From Faecalibacterium sp. An122 (GTDB lineage Bacteria > Bacillota > Clostridia > Oscillospirales > Ruminococcaceae): a stretch of DNA of 51,006 nucleotides. Position 1 is the stretch's first letter. Each line of letters begins with the position of its first letter. Position numbers and translations under genes: made by a program. This document shows, piece after piece, positions 21,945 through 30,266 of the stretch. A model generated the notes under the pieces. The model was given only the letters and a program-made list of their open reading frames with translations. It had not been told where the DNA came from and ran no database searches. Location: NCBI RefSeq assembly GCF_002160895.1, contig NZ_NFLL01000017.1, positions 1-51,006 on the forward strand, in the 5' to 3' direction.

Positions 21945-23048
21945 TTATTCCTCCAGCGGGCTCTCGTAGGCGGCAAAGCCGCTGGACTTGTAGATCTGGC
22001 CGTCCTTGGTGCACCAGAGGGCCTCGACGCCGTCCAGGCTCTCGATGAGCTCCATGCCTTCCTCCAGCGGCATGCAGAAGATGCCGGTGGACAGGCAGTC
22101 GGCCAGGCCCGAGTCGGGGCAGAGGATGGTGACCGCCGTGAAGTAATCGGCGGGCCAGAGGGTGTCGGGGTCGATGATGTGGTGATACCGCACCCCGTCC
22201 ACCGTGTAGTAGCGCTGGTAGTCGCCGCTGGTGACCAGGGCCATGTCGTTGGACTGGACCACCGCAATCAGGGAGGAGGAGCTGTCGTACAGCATGGAGT
22301 CATCCCAGGGGCTGACTACGCCGCTCTCCCAGGGCTGGCCCTTGGGCTTGGAGCCGATGGACCGCAGGTTTCCGCCCACGCTCACCGAGGCGCTGACCAG
22401 GCCCCGGGCCTGGGCGGCCTGACATACCTGCTCCACGGCGTAGCCCTTGCCCACGCTGCCCACGTCCAGACGCATCTCGGGGTCGGCCAGATAGACGGTG
22501 CCGGCCTCGTGGTCGATGATGATGTCGTTGATGTCGCAGTGCTGGGCGGCGGCTTCCAGTTCCTCCTGGGTGGGCAGGGCGTTGTCGGCGTCCGAGGGAT
22601 CGGCCTCGGCGGCCTCGCGGTAGTCGTGCCAGATGGCCAGCACGCTGCCCATGGCCACGTTCAGCTGGCCGTTGGTGGTGTCGTACAGCTCCAGGGCCTC
22701 GTCCAGCATGTCGATGATTTTCTGATCCACCTTCACCGGGGCCACGCCGGCGTTGTCGTTGATGGTCTTGATGTTGTTGACGCCCTCGTAATCATTATAA
22801 ATGTCATAGAGCTGGTGATACTCCACCAGATCGGCGTGGAGGGCCTCCATCTGCTTGTCGAATTCGGCCTGGCTGTCGCAGTAGGCGATGACCTGGGTCA
22901 TGGTGTCAAAGACATCAAAATAGTAGGCGTTGAACCGCTGGGCGTTGTCGCTGACGGTGGTCTTGGGGCTGCGGCTGCAGCCCGCCAGCATGGCCATCGT
23001 CAGGGCCAGACAGGCCCCCAGGGCAAAAAGGCGCTGGATGGTTTTCAC
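21945..23048 (-). CDS. apbE: FAD:protein FMN transferase (ApbE), lipoprotein
   Basis: 367 residues from a GTG start. The N end has a signal peptide and lipobox MLAGC (Cys24). The ApbE core is present: FDVFDTMTQVIAYC, FVGKGYAVEQV-like DVGSVGKGYAVEQVC, SVGGNLRSIGSKPKGQPW, and the metal-binding HHIIDPDTLWPADYFTAVTILCPDSGLADCLST. ApbE attaches FMN to a Thr or Ser of extracytoplasmic redox subunits such as RnfG/RnfD or NqrC. No Rnf gene is nearby, so the target is elsewhere. The GTG overlaps the stop of the upstream DUF3783 gene (GTGA), so this start is secure and translation is coupled. Confidence 0.93.
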   Translation of the reverse strand: MKTIQRLFALGACLALTMAMLAGCSRSPKTTVSDNAQRFNAYYFDVFDTMTQVIAYCDSQAEFDKQMEALHADLVEYHQLYDIYNDYEGVNNIKTINDNAGVAPVKVDQKIIDMLDEALELYDTTNGQLNVAMGSVLAIWHDYREAAEADPSDADNALPTQEELEAAAQHCDINDIIIDHEAGTVYLADPEMRLDVGSVGKGYAVEQVCQAAQARGLVSASVSVGGNLRSIGSKPKGQPWESGVVSPWDDSMLYDSSSSLIAVVQSNDMALVTSGDYQRYYTVDGVRYHHIIDPDTLWPADYFTAVTILCPDSGLADCLSTGIFCMPLEEGMELIESLDGVEALWCTKDGQIYKSSGFAAYESPLEE

Positions 23049-23449
23049 GGGGCGGTTACCTGTCCTTTCTCGGCCAGCATCTGGGCCAGCAGGTCCCCAA
23101 AGACCCACTGCCGGGTGGCCGGCGTCACGGTGGCCCGCAGGGGAATCTGGGCCTTGGCCTGGTCCAGCAGGTCAAACAGGGTGGCGGCGTCCCGCGGGCG
23201 GAAGTTGGCCAGCACGATGGCCGGCGGACAGGCTCCCGGCTCCAGAGCCAGGGTGCGGCCGGCGTTCACCGGCACCTCTCCCAGCAGCTGGGCCACCGTC
23301 TGGCCGGCCTGGGCCGGAGCGACCACCTGTACCTTCATCCCGAAGGCGTCGGCCATCCCGTCCAGGATGCCCCGGTCCCCGGGGGCCAGATTCCAGGCCA
23401 GGACCATGGGAACCCCGGCGTTCTGGTTGCGGGCAATATGAGCTTTCAT
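23045..23449 (-). CDS. DUF3783 domain protein
   Basis: 134 residues, soluble, no signal. It reads like a small alpha/beta protein: GVPMVLAWNLAPGDRGILDGMADAFGMKVQVV, a Pro/Ala-rich middle, and PPAIVLANFRPRDAATLFDLLDQAKAQIPLRATVTPATRQWVFGDLLAQML. This matches DUF3783, a small family of Clostridia with no known activity. It is co-transcribed with and coupled to apbE by a 4-base overlap. GAAAGAGG precedes the ATG. A weak promoter-like TATACT lies just upstream (around 23485) without a good -35 box. Confidence 0.72.
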   Translation of the reverse strand: MKAHIARNQNAGVPMVLAWNLAPGDRGILDGMADAFGMKVQVVAPAQAGQTVAQLLGEVPVNAGRTLALEPGACPPAIVLANFRPRDAATLFDLLDQAKAQIPLRATVTPATRQWVFGDLLAQMLAEKGQVTAP

Positions 23450-23524
23450 AGGGTGTACCTCTTTCCGATGATGAATCGTTCAGAGTATACCACAAACCCC
23501 GCTGAAAGAAAACACCGCCGCATC

Positions 23525-23552
23525 AAAAAAGCCCCGGGCGGACCCGGGGCAC
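23525..23552 (-). terminator. Terminator at end of the aroF 3' region
   Basis: Minus strand GCCCCGGG-TCCG-CCCGGGGC followed by TTTTTT. It is the first strong terminator after aroF, more than 800 bases downstream of its stop, so the repeat array between may be transcribed. Confidence 0.82.
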
Positions 23553-23596
23553 AGGGGAGGATTGCAGGAAGAATATAAACATGTGCAGACCAAACC

Positions 23597-24060
23597 CGCC
23601 GGCAGGACTTCGTGAAGCAGACAGCAGTCAGCGGTACCAGGTAAAGCTTTTTGCCAAGCTTTTTCACGAAAAAGCGGGCCGCAGGCAGGGAGCCTCATAA
23701 AGCGGCTGAAAGCTTGCCGCCGGCAGGGCCTTGTGAAGCCCACAGCAGTTAGCGGTACCAGGTAAAGTTTTTTTGCCAAGCTTTTTCACGAAAAAGCGGG
23801 CCGCAGGCCGGGAACCTTATAAAGCGGCTGAAAGTCTGCCGCTGGCAGGACTTCGTGAAGCAGACAACGGTCAGCGGTACCGTATGAAAAACAGGCTGCA
23901 TAAAGCCTTGGACTCACAGGGCCGCAGGCCGGGAGCCTCATAAAGCGGCTGAAAGTCTGCCGCCGGCAGGGCCTTGTGAAGCCCACAGCAGTTAGCGGTA
24001 CCAGGTAAAGCTTTTTGCCAAGCTTTTTCACGAAAAAGCGGGCCGCAGGCCGGGAGCCTG
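23597..24060 (-). repeat. Tandem repeat C, four units of 121-122 bp
   Basis: Aligned on the GTACC word, units fall at 23634, 23755, 23877 and 23998, so the period is 121, 122 and 121. Each has (minus strand) a hairpin GCTTTTT-CGTG-AAAAAGC, then GGCAAAAAGCTTT, CTGGTACCGCTGACTG and a TTCACGAAG/TCCTGCCGGC segment. Unit 3 keeps its flanks but has a different ~50-base centre without the hairpin. Open frames here are repetitive by-products and are not annotated. The hairpin plus GGCAAAAAGCTTT plus GGTACC order matches repeat B copy 1. Confidence 0.88.
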
Positions 24061-24092
24061 ATCAAGAGGGTGGCCATGCTTGACGCAATAAA

Positions 24093-24358
24093 CCAGGTTT
24101 TGAACCGGTTTGCATCGTACCGCGTCGCAGACGCAAACGAAACGAACGAGCCGGAGCGTAAATGTTCCGTGGAAGTTTTGGAGACCCGGAAACTGTATGG
24201 TACACAGTGAAACCTCTTGCGCTTAGCCGATTTTTGCGGCGCGCCGCGGAGGGCGCTTGCAAAAACCGGAGCGCTGCGCCAGCTTCGGCCCGGCTGTTTC
24301 GTCCACTGGACGCGCCGGGCCAAAGCTGCCTTTTCCTACTTTTCTTCAGAAAAGTAGG
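24093..24358 (-). repeat. Dispersed repeat B, copy 2
   Basis: Starts at the aroF stop with hairpin arms CCTACTTTTCT / AGAAAAGTAGG (24335-24358), followed on the minus strand by an extra module (24230-24300) and then the block 24099-24214 shared with 10681-10794. Relative to copy 1 the hairpin bases differ but pair. The extra module is also found in repeat A copy 2 (39069-39140). Confidence 0.75.
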
Positions 24359-25372
24359 TTAGTTCCAGGTTTTGCCGAAGAAGGTGACTTCTTCCTTTAA
24401 GAAGGCGGTCAGCTCGTCGAACTGGTCGGGGGTCAGGCTCTGGGCCCCGTCGCACTTGGCCTTGGCCGGGTCGTTGTGCACCTCGATCATCAACCCGTCG
24501 GCCCCCGCCGCCACCGCCGCCTTGGCCAGCTGGGGCACCATCCAGGCCTGGCCGCAGGCATGGCTGGGATCCACCACCACCGGCAGATGGGTCATCTTGT
24601 GCAGCATCACCACCGCCGCCAGGTCCAGCGTGTTGCGCATGCTGGTCTCAAAGGTCCGGACGCCCCGCTCGCAGAGAATCACATTTTCGTTGCCCTCGGC
24701 CATGATGTATTCGGCACTCATCACCAGCTCTTCCAGGGTGTTGGCCAGGCCTCGCTTGAGCAGCACCGGCTTGTTCTGGCGCCCTACCGCCTTCAGCAGC
24801 TCGAAATTCTGCATGTTCCGGGCCCCGATCTGGATCAGGTCCACGTTTTCAAACAGGGGCAGGTGCTCGGTGTTCATGATTTCGGTGACGATGGGGCTGC
24901 CGGTGGCCCGGCGGGCCAGCTTGAGCAGGTCCAGACCCTCGCTGCGCATCCCCTGGAACGAGTAGGGAGACGTGCGGGGCTTGAATGCCCCGCCCCGCAG
25001 CAGGCTGGCTCCCGCCGCCTTCACACGCTGGGCACAGTAGGTGATCTGCTCCTCGCTCTCGATGCTGCAGGGACCCGCAATCATGGCAAAGTTCCCGCCG
25101 CCGATCTTGACCCCTTCGATGTCCACCACCGTGTCATCGGGATGAAACTTCCGGTTGGCCTTCTTGTAGGGCTCCGACACCCGGCGCACCGTCTCTACGA
25201 CGGGGTTGGCCAGCACCCAGCTCTCGGCTATGGCCTTGGTGTCGCCGATCAGGCCCAGAATGTGGGTGTCGCGGCCCTTCGAGTCGTTGATCTCAAAGCC
25301 CATGGTGGTCAGTTCGTGGCAGAATTCACGGACCTGCGCCTCCGGCGCGTCCTGCTTGAGAATGATAATCAT
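24359..25372 (-). CDS. aroF: 3-deoxy-7-phosphoheptulonate synthase (DAHP synthase)
   Basis: 337 residues: an N-terminal ferredoxin-like regulatory domain (about 1-75, MIIILKQDAPEAQVREFCHEL) and the type I-beta barrel with MIAGPCSIESEEQI, LLRGGAFKPRTSPYSFQG, IQIGARNMQN, KPVLLKRGL, ILCERGVRTFE and PVVVDPSHACG. It condenses phosphoenolpyruvate and erythrose 4-phosphate, the first step of the shikimate pathway. The N-terminal domain resembles that of Thermotoga DAHP synthase, where it mediates aromatic amino acid feedback. A strong promoter with two similar dyads lies upstream, so transcription is likely controlled by a repressor. AAAGGAG precedes the ATG. Confidence 0.96.
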   Translation of the reverse strand: MIIILKQDAPEAQVREFCHELTTMGFEINDSKGRDTHILGLIGDTKAIAESWVLANPVVETVRRVSEPYKKANRKFHPDDTVVDIEGVKIGGGNFAMIAGPCSIESEEQITYCAQRVKAAGASLLRGGAFKPRTSPYSFQGMRSEGLDLLKLARRATGSPIVTEIMNTEHLPLFENVDLIQIGARNMQNFELLKAVGRQNKPVLLKRGLANTLEELVMSAEYIMAEGNENVILCERGVRTFETSMRNTLDLAAVVMLHKMTHLPVVVDPSHACGQAWMVPQLAKAAVAAGADGLMIEVHNDPAKAKCDGAQSLTPDQFDELTAFLKEEVTFFGKTWN

Positions 25373-25415
25373 AGGTTCCCTCTCCTTTGCTTGGCCGTGT
25401 GTGAAATGCGTTTGA

Positions 25416-25429
25416 TTCAGTACAGTGAA
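25416..25429. promoter_or_regulatory. aroF operator-like site 2
   Basis: Minus strand TTCACTGTACTGAA, in the leader. Nearly identical to site 1 (25451-25464), centre-to-centre distance 35 bp. Confidence 0.55.
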
Positions 25430-25440
25430 TTGTTGAGGAT

Positions 25441-25469
25441 ACTATAACACTTCATGACAGTGAAGTCAA
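25441..25469 (-). promoter_or_regulatory. aroF: aroF promoter with internal operator-like site
   Basis: Minus strand TTGACT (25464-25469), 17-bp spacer, TATAGT (25441-25446). The spacer carries TTCACTGTCATGAA (25451-25464), flanked to ACTTCA...TGAAGT, so a bound protein would block the polymerase. Confidence 0.82.
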
Positions 25470-25535
25470 GAGGGAAAACGGAAAAATTTTCCCCCGGTTG
25501 GCCCGCGCCGGGTGTTCTTTATAAGAAAAGTGTGG

Positions 25536-25541
25536 TAAAAT
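25536..25541 (+). promoter_or_regulatory. Possible ybaK promoter (-10)
   Basis: TAAAAT at 25536-25541 about 55 bases before ybaK; the -35 region (GTTCTT) is poor. Confidence 0.4.
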
Positions 25542-25595
25542 AAAATCAACCGGCGAAGTCCGGCGCAAAAACGAGATAGAGGGAAGTATCAAACA

Positions 25596-26090
25596 ATGGC
25601 AAAGGAAGCCAAAACCAACGCCATGCGGATGCTGGAAAAGGCCAAGGTGGCCTATACCGCCCACGAGTACCCCCACGAAGAAGGGGTGGCTGTGGACGGG
25701 GCGACGGTAGCCCGCAGCATGGGGCAAGACCCGGCCTGTGTGTTCAAGACCCTGGTGACCCAGGGCGCCAGCCGGAATTATTTCGTGTTCGTCATCCCGG
25801 TGGAGGCCGAGCTGGACCTGAAGGCCGCGGCCCGCAGCGTAGGGGAGAAGAGCGTGGCCATGATCCATGTGGCCGACATCAACAAGGTCACCGGCTACAT
25901 CCGGGGCGGATGCAGCCCGGTGGGGATGAAAAAACAATACGTCACGGTGTTTGACGACAGCGTCCTGACCCAGGAGAAAGTGTATGTGTCGGCGGGACGG
26001 ATCGGCCTGCAGATTTGCTGCGCCCCGGCCGATCTGATCCGGGCGGCCAAGGCCAAAACCGCTGCCATCACCCACCGTGCGGCGGAATAA
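25596..26090 (+). CDS. ybaK: Cys-tRNA(Pro)/Cys-tRNA(Cys) deacylase, YbaK/EbsC family
   Basis: 164 residues, a single YbaK domain: KTNAMRMLEKAKVAYTAHEYPHEEG at the N end, PACVFKTLVTQG with the conserved Lys, FVIPVEAELDLKAAARSVGEKSVAMI, and GCSPVGMKKQYVTVFDDSVL. YbaK hydrolyses mischarged Cys-tRNA(Pro), a trans-editing proofreading reaction in the cytoplasm. Length and motifs are normal. It has a short leader with AGAGGGAAG and is divergent from aroF. Downstream comes a long non-coding stretch, so it is likely a single-gene unit. Confidence 0.94.
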   Translation: MAKEAKTNAMRMLEKAKVAYTAHEYPHEEGVAVDGATVARSMGQDPACVFKTLVTQGASRNYFVFVIPVEAELDLKAAARSVGEKSVAMIHVADINKVTGYIRGGCSPVGMKKQYVTVFDDSVLTQEKVYVSAGRIGLQICCAPADLIRAAKAKTAAITHRAAE

Positions 26091-26208
26091 ATGCGGTTTT
26101 ATTTGACGGCAGTTTGTTTAAAAAAAGAAAGCCCGCACCCCGCCTGACCCTTTGTAAAAAAGAAGTCGTACTATTGTAAGTTTACGTGGGGAAATTGCAC
26201 AAAACTTT

Positions 26209-26225
26209 CCGAATGTGCTCCGAAC
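26209..26225 (+). promoter_or_regulatory. Direct CCGAAY repeat, possible PurR-like site
   Basis: CCGAAT (26209) and CCGAAC (26220), 11 bp apart, upstream of the RNA promoter. CCGAAC is the core of the Bacillus PurBox, but there the boxes are inverted, so this is weak. Confidence 0.25.
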
Positions 26226-26261
26226 AGGTAAAACACAAGGGAGAATTTGTGTAAAATCCCT

Positions 26262-26289
26262 TTGCAAAGGCGTCGGTTTGCCGTACACT
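26262..26289 (+). promoter_or_regulatory. Promoter for leader/ncRNA upstream of purE
   Basis: TTGCAA (26262-26267), 16-bp spacer, TACACT (26284-26289). The -35 box is inside a perfect dyad CCTTTGCAAAGG (26259-26270). No other promoter is seen before purE. Confidence 0.6.
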
Positions 26290-26295
26290 GTAGAT

Positions 26296-26533
26296 GAGAA
26301 GGGGCGCCGCCCGGCGCTCCCTACAGCAAAAAACAGGCGTCCCGCGGGGCGCCGGGGATGGACGGTGCAATGGGCTTGCAGACAAAGAGCTTGGTTGAGC
26401 CGCAGGGCGCGCAGGCGCTGCTGTTCTGGCTCAAGGGATTCAGCCGGCGGACGCCGAATGCTCCCGCCGTGCTTTGCCGTACCGTCCTGGTTGCAGAATA
26501 AGGCCGTGGTGTAGCCGCATCACAGCCTTTTTT
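26296..26533 (+). ncRNA. Candidate structured RNA upstream of purE (6S-like or leader)
   Basis: A stretch of about 238 bases with its own promoter and a terminator, and no gene. Strong local helices: GGGGCGCC/GGCGCTCC (26301-26320) and TTGAGCC/GGCTCAA (26395-26401/26428-26434). Two longer-range pairings, GGCGTCC/GGACGCC (26336/26449) and GGACGGT/ACCGTCC (26360/26481), cross each other and so are alternatives or a pseudoknot. TCAAGGGATTCAGCC (26431-26445) resembles, from memory, the 3' part of E. coli 6S RNA. Either a 6S RNA or a purine-operon attenuation leader is possible; no guanine or ZTP riboswitch core is visible. Confidence 0.5.
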
Positions 26534-26535
26534 TG
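26500..26535 (+). terminator. Terminator of the candidate RNA
   Basis: AAGGC-C-GTGGTG / CATCAC-A-GCCTT with loop TAGCCG, then seven T. Located 54 bases before purE. Confidence 0.85.
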
Positions 26536-26542
26536 TTTTGCT

Positions 26543-26562
26543 GGGGGCTTCGGCCCGTTTTT
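26543..26562 (+). terminator. Second terminator-like hairpin before purE
   Basis: GGGC-TTCG-GCCC then GTTTTT. With the preceding one it forms a tandem pair; purE has no evident promoter after them, so regulated read-through is possible. Confidence 0.6.
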
Positions 26563-26588
26563 CAGGAAAAGGATGGAGGATAAAGAGT

Positions 26589-27089
26589 ATGATTCGTAAA
26601 GTAGCCGTTATCATGGGTTCGGACAGTGACTGGCCGGTGGTCAAGGGTGCCTGCAGCCAGCTGAAGGCGCTGGGCATTCCCTTTGAGGCCCACATCCTGT
26701 CGGCCCACCGCACTCCGGCCGAGGCCGCAGCCTTTGCCCGGCAGGCGCGGGAGGCGGGCTTTGGTGTGATCCTCTGCGCAGCCGGCATGGCTGCCCACCT
26801 GGCCGGCGCCTTTGCCGCCAACACCACCCTGCCGGTCATCGGCATCCCCATGAAGGGCGGCGCCATGGACGGCCTGGACGCCCTGCTGGCCACCGTCCAG
26901 ATGCCCAGCGGCATCCCCGTGGCCACGGTGGCCCTGAACGGCGCCAAGAACGCCGCCTGGCTGGCAGCCCAGATCCTGGCTCTGTCGGACGAGGGCCTGG
27001 CCGCACGGCTGGAGGAGGAGCGGGCCAAGATGGGCCGCGAGATCGCCGCCAAGGAAGAGAAGCTTCAGCAGGAGCTGGCCGCCCTGTAA
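26589..27089 (+). CDS. purE: N5-carboxyaminoimidazole ribonucleotide mutase
   Basis: 166 residues. MGSDSDWPVV (9-18), SAHRTP (38-43) with the active-site His, AAGMAAHLAGAFAANTTLPVIGIPM and GLDALLATVQMPSGIPVATVALNGAKNAAWLAAQI are the PurE signatures; the residues suit class I (mutase working with PurK) rather than class II. PurK is not in this window. It rearranges N5-CAIR to CAIR in purine synthesis. First gene of the operon; GGAGG lies before ATG 26589. It is preceded by two terminator-like hairpins, so expression may depend on read-through. Confidence 0.95.
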   Translation: MIRKVAVIMGSDSDWPVVKGACSQLKALGIPFEAHILSAHRTPAEAAAFARQAREAGFGVILCAAGMAAHLAGAFAANTTLPVIGIPMKGGAMDGLDALLATVQMPSGIPVATVALNGAKNAAWLAAQILALSDEGLAARLEEERAKMGREIAAKEEKLQQELAAL

Positions 27090-27134
27090 GCGCCGCCCCC
27101 GACCGGAATATTACGGAACAGCAAAGGAGCCAGA

Positions 27135-28607
27135 ATGTCTGATTTTGCATACCCCCTCCACGAGGAGTGCGGTGTTTTTGGTATTTACGATAAGGCCGGC
27201 ACCGAGGACGTGTCGGTGGCGGTGTACTCCGCCCTGTATGCTCTGCAGCACCGCGGCCAGGAGAGCTGCGGCATGGCCGTCAACGAGGACGGCGTCATCA
27301 CCGGCCACCGGGACCTGGGCCTGGTGAACGAAGTGTTCACCCCCCAGGTGATGGCCTCCCTCCACAAGCCCGAAGCCCACATGGCCACCGGCCATGTCCG
27401 CTACGCCACCGCCGGCAGCCGTGTGCGGGCCAACGCCCAGCCCATGATTGTCCGCCATGGCCGCGGCACCATGGCCCTGTGCCACAACGGCAACCTGACC
27501 AATGCGGTCCAGCTGCGCAACGCCCTGGAGAACGACGGCGCCATCTTCCATGGTTCCTCCGACACCGAGGTCATCTGCTACCTGCTCACCCGCAACCGCC
27601 TCAAGCACCAGAGCATCGAGCAGGCCGTGGCCGCCACCATGGACCAGCTGGACGGCGCCTACAGCCTGGTGATCATGTCGGCCACCAAGCTGATCGCCGT
27701 CCGTGACCCCCGGGGCTACCGGCCCCTGTGCATCGGCACCCTGCCGGGGGGCGGCTACGTCTTTGCCAGCGAGAGCTGCGCCCTGGACGCCGTGGGCGCC
27801 ACCTATCTGCGGGACATCGAGCCGGGCGAGATCGTGGTGGCAGACCCCGACGGCCTGCGCAGCAACCGGGAACACTGCGGCAAACAGCCCCGCCAGATGT
27901 GCGTCTTTGAGTATATTTACTTTGCCCGGCCCGACAGCGTCATCGAGGGCTGCTCGGTCCACGAGGCCCGGATGCAGGCCGGCCGGTTCCTGGCCCAGGA
28001 ACACCCGGTGGAGGCCGACGTGGTCATCGGCGTGCCCGACTCGGGCCTGGACGCCGCTCTGGGCTACGCCGAGGCCAGCGGCATCCCCTACGGCATCGGC
28101 TTCATCAAGAACAAGTACATCGGCCGTACCTTCATCCAGGGCAACCAGAAACAGCGGGAGAACAGCGTCCGCATCAAACTGAACGTCATTGCCAGCACCG
28201 TCCGGGACAAGCGGGTGGTCCTGATCGACGACTCCATCGTCCGCGGCACCACCTCCGCCCGCATCATCAAGCTGCTGCGGGATGCCGGCGCCAAGGAAGT
28301 GCACTTCCGGGTTTCGGCCCCGCCCTTCAAGTACCCCTGCTACTTCGGCACCGATATCCCCGACCAGAAGATGCTGGTGGCCACCGGCCGCAGCGTCGAC
28401 CAGATCAATGAGATCATCGGCGCCGACACCCTGGGGTACCTGTCCACCGAACACGTTGTCCAGCTGGCCAAAGGGGCCGGCTGCGGCTTCTGCACCGCCT
28501 GCTTCACCGGCGAGTACGCCGTCAAGCCCGAGGTGGTGCTCTCGACCGACATCCACGACCGTCCCCTGCGCCAGCGGCCCAAGGGGGAGAAAAAGTTAGG
28601 AGAGTAA
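27135..28607 (+). CDS. purF: Amidophosphoribosyltransferase
   Basis: 490 residues. An 11-residue propeptide precedes Cys12 (HEECGVFGIYD), which becomes the N-terminal nucleophile after self-cleavage, as in the Bacillus type. The glutaminase half has GHVRYATAG and LCHNGNLTN; the transferase half has the PRPP loop VVLIDDSIVRGTTS (361-374). Cys256, Cys402, Cys453 and Cys456 fit the 4Fe-4S cluster that makes Bacillus-type PurF oxygen-sensitive. It makes 5-phosphoribosylamine from PRPP and glutamine, the committed step. Begins 45 bases after purE and ends 3 bases before purM. Confidence 0.97.
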   Translation: MSDFAYPLHEECGVFGIYDKAGTEDVSVAVYSALYALQHRGQESCGMAVNEDGVITGHRDLGLVNEVFTPQVMASLHKPEAHMATGHVRYATAGSRVRANAQPMIVRHGRGTMALCHNGNLTNAVQLRNALENDGAIFHGSSDTEVICYLLTRNRLKHQSIEQAVAATMDQLDGAYSLVIMSATKLIAVRDPRGYRPLCIGTLPGGGYVFASESCALDAVGATYLRDIEPGEIVVADPDGLRSNREHCGKQPRQMCVFEYIYFARPDSVIEGCSVHEARMQAGRFLAQEHPVEADVVIGVPDSGLDAALGYAEASGIPYGIGFIKNKYIGRTFIQGNQKQRENSVRIKLNVIASTVRDKRVVLIDDSIVRGTTSARIIKLLRDAGAKEVHFRVSAPPFKYPCYFGTDIPDQKMLVATGRSVDQINEIIGADTLGYLSTEHVVQLAKGAGCGFCTACFTGEYAVKPEVVLSTDIHDRPLRQRPKGEKKLGE

Positions 28608-28610
28608 ATC

Positions 28611-29650
28611 ATGGAAAAGAGCTATTCGGAAAGCTATAAGGCAGCCGGCGTTGACATCACCGCAGGCTATCGCTCGGTCGAGCTGATGAAGCAGTACGTC
28701 AGCCGCACCATGAATGAACACTGCATCGGCGGTCTGGGCGGCTTCGGCGGCCTGTTCGAGCTGGACTGCACCGGCATCCAGCACCCGGTGCTGATCTCGG
28801 GCACCGACGGCGTGGGCACCAAGCTGCGCATCGCCATGCTGATGGACAAGCACGACACGGTGGGCATTGACTGCGTGGCCATGTGCGTCAACGACGTCAT
28901 CTGCGCCGGCGCCAAGCCCCTGGTGTTCCTGGACTACATCGCCTGCGGCAAGAACGTCCCCGAGAAGATCGCCGACCTGGTCAAGGGCGTGGCCGAGGGC
29001 TGCGTCCAGGCAGGCGCTGCCCTGGTGGGCGGCGAGACCGCCGAAATGCCCGGCTTCTACCCCGAGGACGAGTACGACCTGGCCGGCTTCACGGTGGGCG
29101 TGGTGGACAAGAGCAAGATCCTGGACAACAACACCATGGTTCCGGGGGATGTGATTCTGGCTCTGCCCTCCTCGGGCGTCCACTCCAACGGCTTCTCCCT
29201 GGTGCGCAAGGTCTTTGACCTGGAGAACCACCCCGAAGTCCTGAAAGAGACCCCCGCCGAGCTGGAGGGCCGCACCCTGGGCGAGGCCCTGCTGGCCCCC
29301 ACCAAGATTTACGTCAAGCCGGTTCTGGCCGTTCTGGAGCAGGTGGCCGTCCGCGGCATCTCCCACATCACCGGCGGCGGCTTCTACGAGAATATCCCCC
29401 GCAGCCTGAAGAAGGGCTGCTGCGCCAAGATCAAGAAATCCGACGTGCGCACCCCCGGCCTGTTCGCCCTGCTGCAGAAGGCCGGCAACATCCCCGAGCG
29501 TGATATGTTCAACACCTTCAACATGGGCGTGGGCATGATCCTCACCGTTCCCGCCGATCAGGCAGACAAGGCCCTGGAGATCCTCCACGCCAACGGCGAG
29601 CCGGAGGCCTACCGCCTGGGCGTCATCGCAGAGGGCGAGGGGGTTGAACT

Positions 29651-29657
<7 letters not shown>
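28611..29657 (+). CDS. purM: Phosphoribosylformylglycinamidine cyclo-ligase (AIR synthetase)
   Basis: 348 residues. [19 protein letters not shown] at the N end, [38 protein letters not shown] and [16 protein letters not shown] are invariant PurM segments of the ATP-binding PurM/PurL superfamily. It closes the imidazole ring: FGAM plus ATP gives AIR. AGGAGAG precedes the ATG; the 3' end overlaps the purN start by 7 bases, so the two are coupled. Length is normal and all motifs are intact. Confidence 0.97.
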
Positions 29658-30247
<590 letters not shown>

Positions 30248-30266
30248 TGACAGGAGGAATCTGCAA

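Noticed and set aside
23597-24060. CRISPR array
   Set aside because: The units are 121-122 bp tandem repeats with conserved sequence throughout and no unique spacers; no cas genes nearby.
23446-24323. Small proteins encoded on the minus strand in the repeat array
   Set aside because: Frames consist of the same repeated peptide in different phases, cross hairpins, and have no ribosome sites.
26209-26225. True PurR-box pair
   Set aside because: Only the CCGAA core is present, as direct rather than inverted repeats; kept as a low-confidence site only.
26091-26588. Guanine or ZTP riboswitch upstream of purE
   Set aside because: No conserved core of either class could be found; the structured RNA there does not show their loops.
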